Source of the DNA: Pilatotrama ljubarskyi
Taxonomy: Eukaryota; Basidiomycota; Agaricomycetes; Polyporales; Polyporaceae
Reading direction: 5' to 3'
DNA: 64,000 nt
Assembly: GCA_022385805.1 (NCBI GenBank)
Contig: MU277681.1
Coordinates: forward strand, 541,529-605,528
Under the pieces are notes generated by a model. The model had not been told where the DNA came from. It made no database searches and was given only the letters and a program-made list of their open reading frames with translations. This document shows positions 20,362 to 33,303 of this stretch, in pieces. Made by a program: the position numbers and the translations under genes. The number at the start of each line of letters is the position of its first letter. Position 1 is the stretch's first letter.

Positions 20362-23300
20362 CTGGAAGGCGGTGACGGTCGTGGTAGGATGCCAAACGTT
20401 GGATTGAGCCGTGCAGGCGAGGCAGCGCGGGATGCGGGCGACCGGCGGCGACGTATGACGCCCTTCACGCCACCACGGCCGCGCTTAGCGAACGTTAGCG
20501 CAGGCACGTTTGTCACACCCGTCGCGGGACCCGCGCCCTTTTTGCCGCCTCCGTCAAACTTAGCTCGTCGACGTCGTCGCAGTCCTCGATTCGCGCCTCT
20601 TCAGCGCTGGGCGAGGCGAGTGAATGGGCACGCGGATAAGGGACAGGGTATGAATTGGTCTGCAATAATGCATCCGGACTCATGGCGCCCGACGACCTCG
20701 AACCTTGTGAACGTGTGTTACGCGTCACATGTCTCCCGCGTCGATCCACACAGTTACAGTAGCAGCACGAAGAGTCGTCTTCTGCAGGCGCAGGGCGGCG
20801 ATTCAGATAGCTCGCTCTGGTTATGTACGAGGCACAATTCCGCTATATCAGACATGCGTGACCTGAAACGTATCGCTCGCTAGGATGTGGTCCACATCAG
20901 CCCTGGAGTGATCCGGAAGCACACCGACGGGCCTGGACTGCAGTGAGAGCCGCTCCGAGCTTGAACCGAGACCACAGCTCCTACAAGATACCACTACCAG
21001 CCTTCCAGGAAACAAGGGTACTGCTTATGACACCGACGCGGTGAGAGCATCGGCAGTACATCCGGGCACGATGATTGCGCACGCCTCCGGGTAGACGTGT
21101 TTTTGAGATCCCGAAACGGTAATGAAAAAGTGGCATGGGAAGGTCATCTGGAGGAAGGCGGAGTAGTCACGGCAGAGGAGGTGACAAAACTCGAGGTCCA
21201 CGGGGGCGCTGGCAGGTGTATGTAACAATACCGCAAAACGTACACCGCCGCGAACCGTCCCAGCTCCCACTAGCTACGATCCTTGCCTGCCCTGTCAATT
21301 TGATATTTACACGTTAGCATCGGATAAGCAGACGAAAGAGCCCATTTTTGTCGCTTACCGACGACGACACAGAAACTTCCCCAGCTTTCGGAAGGGGTTC
21401 AAGCGGGGCACACGCCTGCTGGCCAGGTCGAGAACACAGCAGACGGTGGCTGGGAACACATGAAGCCGCATGTAGGCCATGAAGCACTGTGGAGAGCGTT
21501 CTAACGAGGCTGGCGATTCCGAGGTGCCCATGGTCGGGTGCTAGCGTGGGCATGAACTCTATCAATACGAGCAGGAACGCACACGAGCCTGAACCCACAT
21601 ACCACGAGGATGGTATGCGCGATCATCCAAACTGGAGAAAGTCAAATTCTATCGATGCCGGAAGTTGTCAGACAGACTCAGGAAGGGGGCCCCACCGCGA
21701 AGGAGTCGACGACAGCCATTGGACGGACGGACCGAGTGGTGTAGGTTGGAGGAACGTCGCCGCCGTTCCCGGCTATGAGTAGGACACGAGCTGAAACGTC
21801 GAAGCCCGTGTCTAGCGCCGCGGAAACCGTGTTCTCCAGCTGGAGGGCCCTTCCTCCGGTCCGTAACAGTGCATGGCGAGAATCCGCCAGAACATTGACT
21901 CGATTACTTTGCCGCGAAGGAGAATAATCGGTGTTTCGGTCTCGATATTTCGGGTGCACGATACTGTGCAGAAAGCGGTAAGCACGATCAAACATCATAT
22001 GCCCATATGCGAGGTTGTGACATACTAGACATCCGCGAATATCGCAGATCGGTTGTTGGGAAGAGTATTGCGGTATCATGTTGACGTCGACCTTCCATAA
22101 CGAAACGCACACACCCATTCAGGTTGATAGACGGCGCAAGGGCCATGCAGTGAGCGCCGTCCCGCTAAGTGCGCTCAAGGGACATATTAGTGTAGTTGAG
22201 TCAATGCGTGCGAGAGTGCCGCGCCTGCCGGGTTGCAATTGCGGGAGTCGCTTCGCTGTCGCTGAAGGTCAGCTCCGGCAGCACTCACATGAGCTGAGCG
22301 TCAGGCAACCTGTGAAGGGTGTAGGATTGGCGACCAGGACTGTGTTGTTTGCAGGACTTCGCAACTTCGCTAACAGTCAGTGGCGTAGAGCTGCTGGGCG
22401 GGAGTATTGATGACTGACGCCACAACGCAAATACGCATAAATACTCATCCACCGGTGTTGCCCCTCTCCTCATTTGGTTCATCAGGAACGAAATATGCGT
22501 TCTGCTCTCGGTGGCACACCCAACAACAGCTTAGACTCGAGAATCTCTCCGCTATCCTTTATCTCTCGTTGCCTCGACTAGCGCTCCTCTGCACCAATCC
22601 CGGTATTCGCAGCCGCGCCTCTCAAGGTGCAAAGTCGGGTCTTCCAGCGACGGGGAACGGCTGCAACCCATCCTGCGCCAGAACTCCAACTACAACCGTG
22701 TTGGTGCTCAGGTTTCTATACCGGAGCGGGAGTGTCATTGCTGCATTTTTCTCTCGTACACAGGACACGATTCAGCAGAGCTGGCGAAGCCAGCTATCGC
22801 GCTGGCATAGGCAGGCCTCGCCTTTCACTCTGTTTTGGAACCCTACGGCTCGAGAGTTCTGCCCAGAAATGTCATGCGGATTGACTCGGGAATGACAGCG
22901 ACATCGCACTTCCACCGGTCGTGGAGCATGAATCAAGTCAGTAAGGGCCGTTGTCAGGCGGCGGACCGGAAGATCATCACCTGGTATAGGGTTCCGGTGA
23001 GTTTTCCCATCCAAATTCTAAACCAAATCTTACTCTACCAGCCAACCAACCGCAGACTGCCGTCTTGACAGTTCGCGGAACCAAGCCCTTCTGGTCCTCT
23101 TCAGACCGCCGGATGGCGTGTACCTTCCCGTGCGACATGTAGAAGATAGCGCCCCCTTGTCCAGACAGGTCCGCGGGGGTAGGGCCCCCATCCTGCGTGA
23201 TCGGACAGATTCGCTCATTCGCGGGACCGCACCAGCAGCTGAGATATCTCCGTCTTGATCCCTGAATCTCCTCCATGCGGAATGTGTACTTGAACGGCCC

Positions 23301-24809
23301 GGCCGGCATTGCGAGGACTGTAGGGGGTTCCCGGCGGCTTGGCTCTCCCATGGCGCACCCGCGTATCCCACAACCAGATAGCCTAAAGAGATGCGCGCCA
23401 GCAGTGTGACCGGCCCCTCCGCTTCGCCATCCTGACCCGGGTTCGACGGAGCAGAGACGGCAGCACATACCCTCGTTCCCACGGAGTCGGGTGCTCCGAG
23501 CAGAGGTCCTCTATCGCACAGCTGCTATGGCCCGGCTTGAGCAGCATTCCAGGATCTGTGCCAACCGGACATGCAAGACACTTTCCCTCGCTTATTCACG
23601 TAAGTTATAGAAACTCCTGCGCCGGACAGCCCGAACTCAAACGCCACATTTCTGATGTATGTTCTGCACGTCATTTGTCGCTGTCTTTGCTTGCCACGCG
23701 TGCGCTGGAGATCTGCGGTGCCCTTGCGCAAGACGCCTGTCCCCGCGCGTACTGTATTTCGCCCGGTGTTCTCGCCAGCTCCTCGGCGCCCAGCGCTGAC
23801 TGCACCCATCAGAAGGTCGCCTTCCCCCGACCACGCCGTCGGCATTGGGCACGTTGGAAGGAGCGGCACAATCATCGAGCGCCCCGTCCCGCGTCCTCCG
23901 ATACAGTGCGTTCTCGGTCGCTCTGCATGCTCCCCGCTAGCCCTCCCACGAAATGTGCATGCCCGCGCTGCTTTGCTGTCGCGAGGCGCCCCATCTGACT
24001 CTCCTCCCCGGCCATGCCCGCCGGACGCTCCAGAGTGTGACTATGACGAATGTTGTCGCGTGCAAAGTATGTGCTGATTTATGCCGGAGCCTTTAAATGC
24101 TCGATCGATGGTTCATGATGGCATTTGTACATACCCATCCTCGTCGCACCTGTGATGCGGGGCACGCGGGGTTGGCCGACGGTAGAATATGATTGGTGGA
24201 CAGGGCACCGTGCCTGGGTATATCATGGATACGGAGCATGTCTCGTCCGTCTCTGTAATTCGTCGCTTGGTAGCCGCATGCTTACAGAGAACGCGAACCA
24301 ACATCGCGGCTGGGCATATTGAAGCCCGTCGTACGTGCTTCACTTCGCCCAGGCGGCGAGCAGCATTGAAGGCCTGGTCCGTGCCGGACGCCTTGAAGTC
24401 CCATCTCCCCGTTTTGAGGGGTCTGATTCCAACTCTGATATCCCAGAACCTGGATTTCATCATTCCATGCATAACGGCATCCGACGTTGCCCATCCAGCA
24501 GAATCTTAACTGCTTCCGTCAGCAGTATCCACGCTAGGTATTTCCTGGAGTCGCACGTTATGTCACGCTCTATGTGAAACGGCATGCCTCCTGGACAGTC
24601 CAGAAGCCCGGTCAGGGGCGTGGATTCTTTTTGCGAGCCGTTCCAATTCGGTGCTGTTTGTCCTTCGAAGTGTAACGACGAATCGGTATCCGTCGAGATC
24701 TGCTGAATCTGGGCTACAGAGGCGTCCCTTCAGATGGCGCTCGCACAGGAGACGTACAAAAGGGTGCCCGTCCCGTCAAGCTTCGGGATCCCCATCACCT
24801 ATCCCTACC
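20362..24809. other. 4.4-kb region without a resolved gene
   Basis: Apart from the promoters of the flanking genes, this stretch shows only short frames on both strands. Minus-strand pieces near 20513-20749 and 22977-23482 have some protein character but no recognised domain and no splice-linked model that I can support. No repeat, tRNA or transposon hallmark is evident. Confidence 0.45.
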
Positions 24810-26339
24810 ATGACCATGTCGCCAGGTGCTATGGTCCCTTCGGACACTATCTCGCAGCCCCTCCAGTTCAAGGGCGAGATCATGGACTTCGACCTTGCCG
24901 GCTTAGAGGTCGACCACCGCAAGCGGTGAGATATCCTCTGCCTACCCTTTATCCACTTCGCCGCCTTACTCCATGCCCAATTGTAGCCGACGCAATAGGA
25001 CCACGCAATCCTGTTTGAACTGCCATACCTCTAAGCGGAAGGTGCGTTGGCTGATCCCAAGTGACCGCCAGAAGTGCATCCACTCATTCCGCTGCCAGTG
25101 CGACCGGAAACGGCCCTGTCAACGGTGCATCCAGCTGGGTTTGGTATGTGTAATGTTATTGTAACTCCTTCTGCTCCGTGCTCATCGGTGCTGTGGTACA
25201 CTAGACTGGATTATGCGTCTACGAAGTCGACGACCCTTCGCTTAGGTATTTGGTCACCATTCAGGGTCGTAGATGGCGCACTCATTCCGACTGCAGGGAT
25301 GACCCGAATGTGGATGAGAACACGCGTCTGCGGAACAGGATTGCCGAGCTGGAAAGCCTCGTGCGCGAGCTTCGAGGTGCGTGTAGTGCCCTCGTTGTTG
25401 ACGTGCTGGCCCTTACTCCTCTTCATTCAGGCAAGCCTCATCCGAAGTGGGCGGAGCCGAACTTCTGTGACGGGGACATGACGGAAAAGTGGCACTCGCG
25501 CTCATCCCGACGCCTCCAATACCAGAAGCTCACCCGCGACAGGCACGACGACGGTACAGGGCAGCTTCAGGGAAGCAATACGCGTATGCCTCCGGCAATC
25601 AAGACAGAGTCGGATCCTCCACAGCATCAGCTTTACCGCTTCACGCCGTCTCCTCCTTCCTCCGCCGTCGACAACGCGTCGCCTCAGTCATATACCCTCT
25701 ATCGAGCTCAGGATTCCCAACAACACGGACACCCTGTCTACTCTCCCACCGACGACTCCTCCTGTTACTCGTCACCCTCCTCGGCATCTGTCATGACCTA
25801 CAGCGAGGCGCGTCATGGGACATCCAACATGACGAACGGCGACCCATACTACCAGGAACAATACGTTCATCACTCGTGTACCTGCGTCACCAACCCAGCG
25901 GCGGGGAACGCTCTGATCGGACTCACCAATCAACTTCAGAACACGGTTTCGTTGCTGAGGCAGCTCCCGGAGCACAACTCCCGACACAACTGCGTCATCC
26001 TACGACGGGTCACGGAGTTGAATGATATCATGCAGTAAGCCGCGATCCTTGTCCCGTTTCACGAGGCCGAAGGGGCTAATTCAGCCTGTGCCGATCAGTG
26101 GGAACAACTCGAACAACATGCCCACGTCCTCATCGTACGAGGGGCTGTCGACGACCCCGGAGACCGAGTTGAGCATGTCTCCCATCTCGACATCCAGTCA
26201 GTCAAGCGTGAGCGCTCCGTCGTTGCACGAGCATTGGTCCAACGCTATGCCGCAATCTGCTGGGTACGATACCTACTTTCCCGTTTCTGCCGCCCAAGAG
26301 CATGCTGTCTTTCATAAAACGTACCACATCGCCAACTAG
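24810..26339 (+). CDS. Zn2Cys6 (GAL4-type) transcription factor
   Basis: A fungal binuclear zinc cluster regulator of 393 residues. The model is join(24810..24925,24987..25041,25099..25143,25205..25245,25297..25376,25431..26034,26099..26339), with introns of 51-64 nt. The cluster ligands are C48, C51, C58, C64, C67 and C76 (CLNCHTSKRKC and CQRCIQLGL, spacing 2-6-5-2-8), assembled from three small exons. A short leucine heptad region follows (DENTRLRNRIAELESLVREL), likely for dimerisation, then KPHPKWAE. The rest is rich in serine, proline and glutamine, with a helix near 290-330 (NALIGLTNQLQNTVSLL). It lacks the large fungal-TF homology region. Targets are unknown; neighbours are housekeeping genes, so context gives no pathway. 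Confidence 0.85.
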
Positions 26340-26582
26340 CGCCGACTTCGTCATTTCCTCGGGACTTTATGGACACCGTTTTGTTCCTTATCGATAAACG
26401 TTCTTCCCATATACCACCTTGTCGGCTGTTGTATCTATCGCTTTACGGAGGGCGGGCTTGTTTCTGGTTGCCATGTACATCATACGGCGTCGGTGTAGCA
26501 TAATACGGTAGACACTATAATACACTCGTTTCATCTTGCACACTTCGTCCGCGCTCCCACTCCACACTTTCGCCGCTGCGTC

Positions 26583-27721
26583 CTATTCCCAGGAATCAAG
26601 CCGGCCGCGTTCGATCGGGAAGCGAAAAACGCGGTCACGTCCTGGATCACCTCTGGCGACGCGGCCATTGTCATCGAGAGTCCAGATGTCTCGCTCGATG
26701 AACAACGCGCTTCCATCCCTACGGATCAAGATTACCGTGGACAATCGTGTGCCGTAATAATTAGGAAACGCCCCATCCGATGACTCCTGCGTTCCGACGA
26801 GCAAGGGATCTACCAAAATGGTGTTGCGCAGTTCGGATCGGTCGATGGGGGCGTGCTCGCTCTTCCAGCTAAGGGTGCCAAGATCTTTCAGTTCGGAACA
26901 CGTTGCGGCGCATGTGGAGGACGGTCTGTGAGAGAGCCGGACTCACGTCAAAAGCGCGAACAATCGCTCCACGATCTCGGCCTCAGTAGCGTCTTGCGGC
27001 AATGAATTGAGAATCCCCTTCAGTGTCTGGATGCCGTGCTTGACCTTTGGCCACTCGCTGGCTCCGTGATGGTCTATGCCGTTGGACATGCCACCGCACA
27101 AGCGTTCTTCCCTCGTCAGCATGCGGGCCGTGATCGGGCCACCACCACCCGAGTTGGTGGCGAAGGCCCCGTCAAGCGAGAGCACAGCGGGGTCGGAATC
27201 GCGATCCACGGGTGCGGGTGACAGGAGGAGGAGGTTGAAACCCGCGTACGCTCGATCGCGATTCTCGAGGAGAAACTCCTGGATCTCGGCCTCGAGAGCT
27301 GGTTTAGGGTCCCTTGGAAGCAAGAAAGACGAGGTCAGGTCTCCGCGGGACGATGCGTACTTCCGTATAGGTTCCGTAATGTTCGTTCTGAAGGGAGATG
27401 AGCACTGCAGCGCACGGTCTGGGACTCGTGGGTCACACACAGAAGGGCGACTCTACCACTCCGACTGACTCCTGCCCAAGTGCCGCCAGCGAGGAGGTCT
27501 CGACCCGAAAGGACAGGACCTTCTCTGTTATCGTCGACGCTGATTGGTCCAAACGAATGCCAGTGGGCAGGTGCAGTTGGCCGAGACAGATACTCATCCC
27601 GGTTGCTGCATAGTATCCTACGTGAAATCTTGAGTCTAGGCTCTCCAACGGCACTAGGCTTACATGTACGAACGCACAGAGCATAGAGGGGATGTTCGAG
27701 TGACCAAAAGCCGACGCACAT
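26583..27721 (-). CDS. TANGO2: TANGO2 / NRDE family protein
   Basis: A member of the TANGO2 (NRDE) family, linked in animals to Golgi organisation, mitochondria and heme handling; the biochemical role is still debated. The model is complement(join(26583..26868,26947..27387,27441..27617,27678..27721)), 315 residues, all phases closing. The N-terminal cysteine follows the start (MCVGFWSLEHP), the signature NRDE is at residues 20-23, followed by the SRPTAPAHWHSFG, LSGRDLLAGGTWAGVS and ALLTNITEP segments. The second half has LSLDGAFATNS, the SELRNTILVDP segment and YGTRLSTVILI before a C-terminal arginine-rich end. Length is usual for the family. It is divergent from ARP6, with a 788-base shared upstream region. 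Confidence 0.9.
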
Positions 27722-28509
27722 CGATCACCTCGGCTATGAATCAAGGAACCAATGAGCGCAGGATTCGTCGGGTGCAGTACGATTTTGTGACCCCAGCAAA
27801 GCAGAGCGCAAAAGCACATACTGCAGCAGGGATGCAAGAAATGCTTGCCTCAAATGGAATGAGAAAATGGTCGAATCTCTTCGTCTTATGAACGAAGCAC
27901 GGTGGATGGCCGTTGACCCAGGTGGGAAGCGGTAAGAGCTGGACGTACTGCGTGGTGGAAGTAGGAGACTAAGGCACAGTGATGCAGTTATAGTGGCTTC
28001 GAGCCTTCCGGGCAAAGCCTCGAACTGGCAAGACCGACAGGAGTCCTGATCAACAGCGCTAGGCGTAGCTTCGACCGCACCTAGAACATGAAATGCCGGT
28101 GAATGAGACCGTCATGCGCCGGCCTCTGGACTCACCAATCCCAACGAGCTCGGGTGTGATTGGCAGAGACGTTGTCTTGGGCAAAAACACCTCAGAGTCT
28201 GGAGCTCGTGCGCAGTCGGAAGGAAAAGGATGATCGTGCGTGCGAGCGCCGCGGCGGTAAGTACGAAGCGCATCACGCGGCGTGACGAGTCGTTCGTTGT
28301 ACTCCGCATCCTCAAGTCAGCTCGACACCACCATCCCGTCCATACGTGCGGGCCGAACATCCTCTCTGCGCCGACCGGTATTCTTTGAGAGAGGAAGTCT
28401 GACTGACGAGCTTCTAGCTGCGGAAGAGCGTAACCTGGTTGGTTGCAGGTCAAGCATATTCCCATCTGCCTCTGCTCCGTCTGGAATCCCGTTTGGTCAT
28501 ATCGGAAAC
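27722..28509. promoter_or_regulatory. Divergent promoter region between TANGO2 and ARP6
   Basis: This 788-base region holds the upstream sequence of both genes. I see short frames on both strands but no gene. No clear TATA box or known operator stands out. Confidence 0.4.
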
Positions 28510-30387
28510 ATGAACTCGTTGAAGACCGTAGTGCTCGACAACGGAGCCTCCACCATCAAGGCAGGCATCCTGGGCGTGCATGATGACAAACCACTGTGTG
28601 TCCGCATGAGATGGTCGTGGAGTACAGACGTGACCCTACGCTAATCCTGTGTCCAGGGTCATACCGAACTCCGTCGTGCGATCCAAGGGTGACAATGCGA
28701 CATACGTCGGTCACGAGCTAGCAAAATGTCGAGATTTCACCTCACTCCGTTTCCGACTGCCTTTTGAGAAGGTTCGTGCTCGGCATGATCATCTGTCCTG
28801 TGTGGACGACAAAGACGCTACAGCTGTCAGGGTTTCCTAGTCGACTGGGATGCGCAGAAAGCCGTATGGGACGGTCTCTTCTCCAGCGAGGTCCTAGGGG
28901 TTTGTGTCATCCTGTAGTTACATCACATTCTAACTGAATCTGTCGCTTTGCGTAGGTCGATACGTCAGAGGCGTCACTGCTCATCACCGAGCCCTACTTC
29001 AATCTCCCAAACATACAAGACGTGTACGACCAGTTCGTATTTGAAGAATACGAGTTTCGAGCTTATCATAGATGCACACGTGAGCATCCTTCGTTCGTGC
29101 CCAGTTGCTCTGACTTGCTCTCATCACATTCCGCACACAGCAGCAGCACTCATTCCGCACGGCCGACTATTGGCTCAACCTGGTTTACCACAGCCTGAGT
29201 GCATACTTGTGATAGATTCTGGATTTAGCTTCACCCACGTCGTGCCCATATTGAATGGTGCTATCGTCTGGGAGGCAGTCAAGAGGTATCATCAGGTCTG
29301 CGCCAGTGACTCTACATGCTGAGCGACTCGATTGCCAGAATCGACGTTGGTGGGAAGCTCCTCACGAACCATTTGAAAGAAACCATATCTTTTCGCCAAT
29401 GGAACATGATGGAAGAAACGCATATCGTAAACGAAGTTAAGGAGGCCTGTTGCTTTGTCTCCGAGAACTTCAAAAGCGACCTCGAGGCCTGCCGGCGAGT
29501 GAAGTTCCCCTGGCGCCTTTCCGTGACCGGGCCCTAACACGTCTCCAGGGTCCAGCCAACCAAGAACCCCATACTGCAGGAGTACATATTTCCGGACTAC
29601 TCCACGCACAGGCCGGGACGCATACGCCGCGCAGGCGAGCCGCTCGACGAGTCTTGCCAGACCCTGACCATGAATAACGAGCGGTTCACGGTGCCCGAGA
29701 TACTGTTCCATCCGACGGACATCGGCTAGTATCAATCAGTGGCCGCATGTCCGGATTCATGCTCACACCGTGATTTCCCAGGACTTGAGCAGGCTGGCAT
29801 CAGTACGACGGTGGCGGCATGCATATCCCTCCTCCCGGAGGATCTGCAGGGGATGTTTTGGGCGAATATTGGTCTGATCGGTGGCAACACCGCCCTGCCA
29901 GGTTTCCGCCAGCGACTGTAAGGACGCTGCCGCAGCGACTGAATATCTGCATGTCGTAAGCCCTGACGCCGACGCGCCGCTGACAGCACGTCGGAACTGC
30001 GGTCTCTCGCGCCCATCGATTGCGAAGTGGCTGTTTATTCGTCTGAACAGTACGCTGGTCCCGCTCATGCAAATGCGGTAATTGATATTTGTCTGCAGTC
30101 CTATCATGGAGGCCTACTATTCCGCTATCACTTTTGCCGCGCGTCCGGAGTTCTCCCAGTGTTTGGTGACGAGGGAGGAATATCAGGAAATGGGAAGCAC
30201 GGCGTGCAGGCGGAAGTTTCGGGACTGGAAGCCGGCCGAGAAAGATCCTTCCCGGGGCCGGGAGCATGCCAAAGGGAAGGGCCAGAAAGGCAAAGCGGAC
30301 GATGAAGATGACGGTAGCCCACCGCCGACGAAGAAGACCGCGCGTGGGAGGGGAAGAGGTAGGGTGGCGGCGAGGCGGCAAGCTTGA
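28510..30387 (+). CDS. ARP6: Actin-related protein ARP6 (SWR1 complex)
   Basis: ARP6 is a nuclear actin-related protein of the SWR1 complex, which loads histone variant H2A.Z. The ten-exon model gives 451 residues: join(28510..28595,28657..28771,28831..28899,28956..29079,29141..29285,29339..29498,29556..29724,29782..29917,29987..30049,30099..30387). Recognisable segments are [14 protein letters not shown] (phosphate loop 1), [34 protein letters not shown] (phosphate loop 2), [15 protein letters not shown] and [16 protein letters not shown], followed by EEYQEMGS and a family-typical C-terminal part. The tail is extended, acidic then basic ([11 protein letters not shown]). The intron 29725-29781 needs a GC donor (G|GCTAGT), because the frame otherwise hits a stop at once. 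Introns are 49-69 nt. Confidence 0.92.
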
Positions 30388-30800
30388 GCCTGCTTGAGCG
30401 TCCTTCCGGACGTTCCCTCACCCTGGATTTGTATAATGGTGATTCTAGTCATTGCTCGCGTCGTAACCGTCTGGGATACCTAGCAGCACCGCGCTCCATG
30501 GCTAGTCGAGAAGCATGGAGAGAAGTCGCGCCGGGTGTCCGAGATGAACATTGTATTATGGAATACACTGCGGCGTACATGTAAAGGAAGCCATTCATAC
30601 ACGAGGAGGGTACAGTCAGCGGACATTCTGCCAATAACATCACACCTGGATTACACGGCACTTGGAACCCGAGGACTTCGCGCATAGCGTTCTGACGCTG
30701 TCTGCAATCTCACTGGCCGGCGGCGAGCTGTTGCATCAGTCTGTGGTGTAGAGGAAGCAAACTGGTCAGGAACGGGGGCGTATGGAAGCGAAGAGAAGGC
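30388..30800. other. Region between converging genes
   Basis: About 410 bases between the ARP6 stop and the stop of the next minus-strand gene. It should carry two 3' UTRs. I see no gene. Confidence 0.55.
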
Positions 30801-31715
30801 TTACTCGTCCAGAGCGTAAATTTGGGTGACGAACTCGTCGGGGTCTGCACCGTGTTCACCTCGGATATCACGCCAGACGACGGCAGGGAGGGGTTCGGGG
30901 GGTGGTCGGAGCTTGTGGATGGCGTCCCTCATCAAGTCATCGGTCTTCACCTTCTGATCCACGTCCTCGAAGTCAGCCGTCATACGGGTTTCGCAGCGGG
31001 CGAACTCGTCCTCGTCCATGTCAAACAGGAGCTTGGACTCATGCAGGTGCTGAATCTGGAGGCGCGTCCCGAAAACAGTCCACTGTGCGCGGTCCTTCCA
31101 AGGGAACAAAGTCTTCGTCCGGAGGGGAGGCCCGCGGCACACATCATTCTCGGTATGGAAAGGCGCAATAGGCATGTGGTACACCTCTGTTCCCGGAATG
31201 GTGGGAGGCGTGCGACCGACGTACAGAACAACGAGTTCCTCGAGCCACTTGGAGTCATCGTCGGCCCTCTGCACGTAAGAGCCCACAACCAAGCCGATGA
31301 AGCGACCGACAGGGAACTGGAGTATGGCGTTCTTCTCATGAGAGCCATCCGGATGGCCCGAGGCTGCTGCTACAGCCTCCGTATCGATCGAAAAGGCAAC
31401 GTACTGTCCGGGCTGGACACGCCAGGCGCTTTGAGGTATGGTGTCCGGTGCGTTGCTTGCAGAGAAAGACGGCCGCCGGGATTCGGAGGTTCGAGGGCGG
31501 TCAGGCAGTGAAGCCCACGAAGTCGGTGACGCCATGTCGACATCCCCTGCGGAAGGACAGCCCCCAGGACTGATGGACCGAGCGACCTGGACGTTCAATG
31601 GAGGCAGCGTGTTTTCCCTGATAGGCATTCTTTCAGTTGCAGCGATGTGGTTACGGGTTGCGAGATGCTCAGAGTCGTAGTGAAGAAAGATGGGGAGCTC
31701 AACTTCTGCAAACAT
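30801..31715 (-). CDS. Hypothetical protein, conserved-looking single-exon gene
   Basis: A single frame of 304 residues that I do not recognise. It has a serine/proline-rich N-terminal third and a more folded-looking remainder with hydrophobic and aromatic segments (RFIGLVVGSYVQ, LEELVVLYVGRTPPTIPG, LFPWKDRAQWTVFGTRLQIQ) and an acidic stretch (LLFDMDEDEFARCET). No signal peptide or membrane helix is evident. A second in-frame ATG at residue 30 (MPIRENTLPPL) could be the true start. It ends QIYALDE. It sits head to tail upstream-wise with KIN17 on the same strand, 246 bases apart, which tells little about function. Confidence 0.65.
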   Translation of the reverse strand: MFAEVELPIFLHYDSEHLATRNHIAATERMPIRENTLPPLNVQVARSISPGGCPSAGDVDMASPTSWASLPDRPRTSESRRPSFSASNAPDTIPQSAWRVQPGQYVAFSIDTEAVAAASGHPDGSHEKNAILQFPVGRFIGLVVGSYVQRADDDSKWLEELVVLYVGRTPPTIPGTEVYHMPIAPFHTENDVCRGPPLRTKTLFPWKDRAQWTVFGTRLQIQHLHESKLLFDMDEDEFARCETRMTADFEDVDQKVKTDDLMRDAIHKLRPPPEPLPAVVWRDIRGEHGADPDEFVTQIYALDE

Positions 31716-31961
31716 TGCACTCTTTATACCTTCCCCGCGTCAGCATTGATCTATTGTCCGGGAGAGTCAAAGCGAAACGGGCGCCACAGCCAAGGACATG
31801 GCTTGATAGACAATGGGATGACAATTGTCGACCAAACCATACATCCAGTTTGACGGAAAACTCCCTGTGGCGATCAGACAGCAGTACATTACCAGTGCGA
31901 GGGCAAGATAGAGATACACGTAGCATAAATAACCGTCCGAATCCAAATGAAGGAAGACCAC

Positions 31962-32996
31962 CTATGCAGCCGCTTCGCGTTCCATACGCCGACGTTTCCT
32001 CTCCTGCTCCTCGAAGATGAGCCGCTCGGCCGCGGTCATGGGCGCTTCCCTCTTCTTGCCATTAATCTTCTCCGTATCTGTCGGTGTTGACCCGGAAGAG
32101 GGCGCGGCAGCTTGCTTGAAAACGTTGGGGCGTTTGAGCGGGTTCGCTTTGAGAGGGTTGGCGGCGGGCTTCAAAGCGTTGAGCTTGATACCCGAAGCGG
32201 CACTGGCCGATGAGGAGGCGAGGGCCGGAGTCTTTGGTGTCAAAGATAAGACGACCTTCTCAGTGCTCTCATCGCGCTTCAGCCCGAGCTCCTCCGCCGG
32301 AGGCGACTGCTCAGGCTTGGATCCCGACGCTTCGGCCTCAGCTGCGGCGCGCTCGATCTGTTCCTCGATAAGCATCCGCTCCCGTTGTTCGTCGGACATA
32401 GTCATTCGCTCCTTCTTCATGGAGGCCTCCTGCGGGGCAGTCAGTTTCAGTGCGGTTCCACACGAAAGCTCCAAGATCTGTACGTACCTGTTTCGCCAAA
32501 GCCTTCGGGCTGTTATCGATCCAAGCAATGAACCAGCCCTTCTCCGTCTCATCCACCCTTGCCACGCCCGTCCGACCCAGATGCTTGACAAATTCGGTCA
32601 AAGTGACCCACCGGGTGGCATTCATATGAAGGTGGTTGCGGTCTTGGATATACTCCTGGTAGACAGTGTTCGCCTTAACACGTTTGGTACCAAACCGGCG
32701 AGATAGGAGCTGCACGAAGTCGTGCTGGAACTGGGAGGAGAAGTCGGCGATATGCTTCCCTGCACTCTCGCCGACGACAAGCATCTGACGGAGGTGGGAC
32801 TCGGACTGCGCGTGACACTTGAAACCGTTCTCGTCTCGGCACTGCTTTTGGCAAACTTGGCAGTACCAGCGAAGACGCTGCAGCCCCTTCGCCTTCATCT
32901 TGTTGGCGATGTACTTCGGGGTACCGACTAGACATGTCGGATTAGCTCATGACTGGTGTAAGTTCAAGTAACAAGCCAACCTTCTGCTCGCGGCAT
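31962..32996 (-). CDS. KIN17-like DNA/RNA-binding zinc finger protein
   Basis: A homologue of KIN17/Rts2, nuclear proteins tied to DNA replication, UV response and pre-mRNA processing. The model is complement(join(31962..32429,32488..32927,32981..32996)), 307 residues, with a 16-nt first exon encoding MPRAE plus one base. The second exon starts VGTPKYIANKMKAKGLQRLR, as the family does. It carries a C2H2 finger (C28, C31, H44, H50; CQVCQKQC ... HAQSESH) and the winged-helix-like region (EFVKHLGRTGVARVDETEKG, WIDNSPKALAKQ). The C-terminal part is low complexity with KRDESTEKVVLSL and a basic end. The KOW-type C-terminal domain of animal KIN17 is absent. It is divergent from ASK1. Confidence 0.88.
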
Positions 32997-33303
32997 GTTG
33001 GGCAATGAGGGGAGGCGTGAAGTCGTACGAGAGCAAAGATACGCTCAGCGGCGGGAGGAAGATGGTGGTGGACGTCGAGGGCAGCGAGAGAGCCCACGCT
33101 TCGTAGGTAAGTGCGATGAGGCTTCGCTGACAAATCCGGTCGTTGAGGGTCCGCTACTATACGGTAGGATTGTGGAATTTGCGGGGGCTGTCGGAGTCTG
33201 AATACGTATCAGTAGACTGCAATAGTTTACAACACCCAGTTTGAGCTCCGATGGTCAGCGCTTCGCGCGTGCACTCATCTAATCTACTCGAACGCGATCC
33301 TGG

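Noticed and set aside
22977..23482. Minus-strand frames of 150 and 163 residues
   Set aside because: The two overlap in different frames, neither has a recognised motif, and no splice-linked exon supports either.
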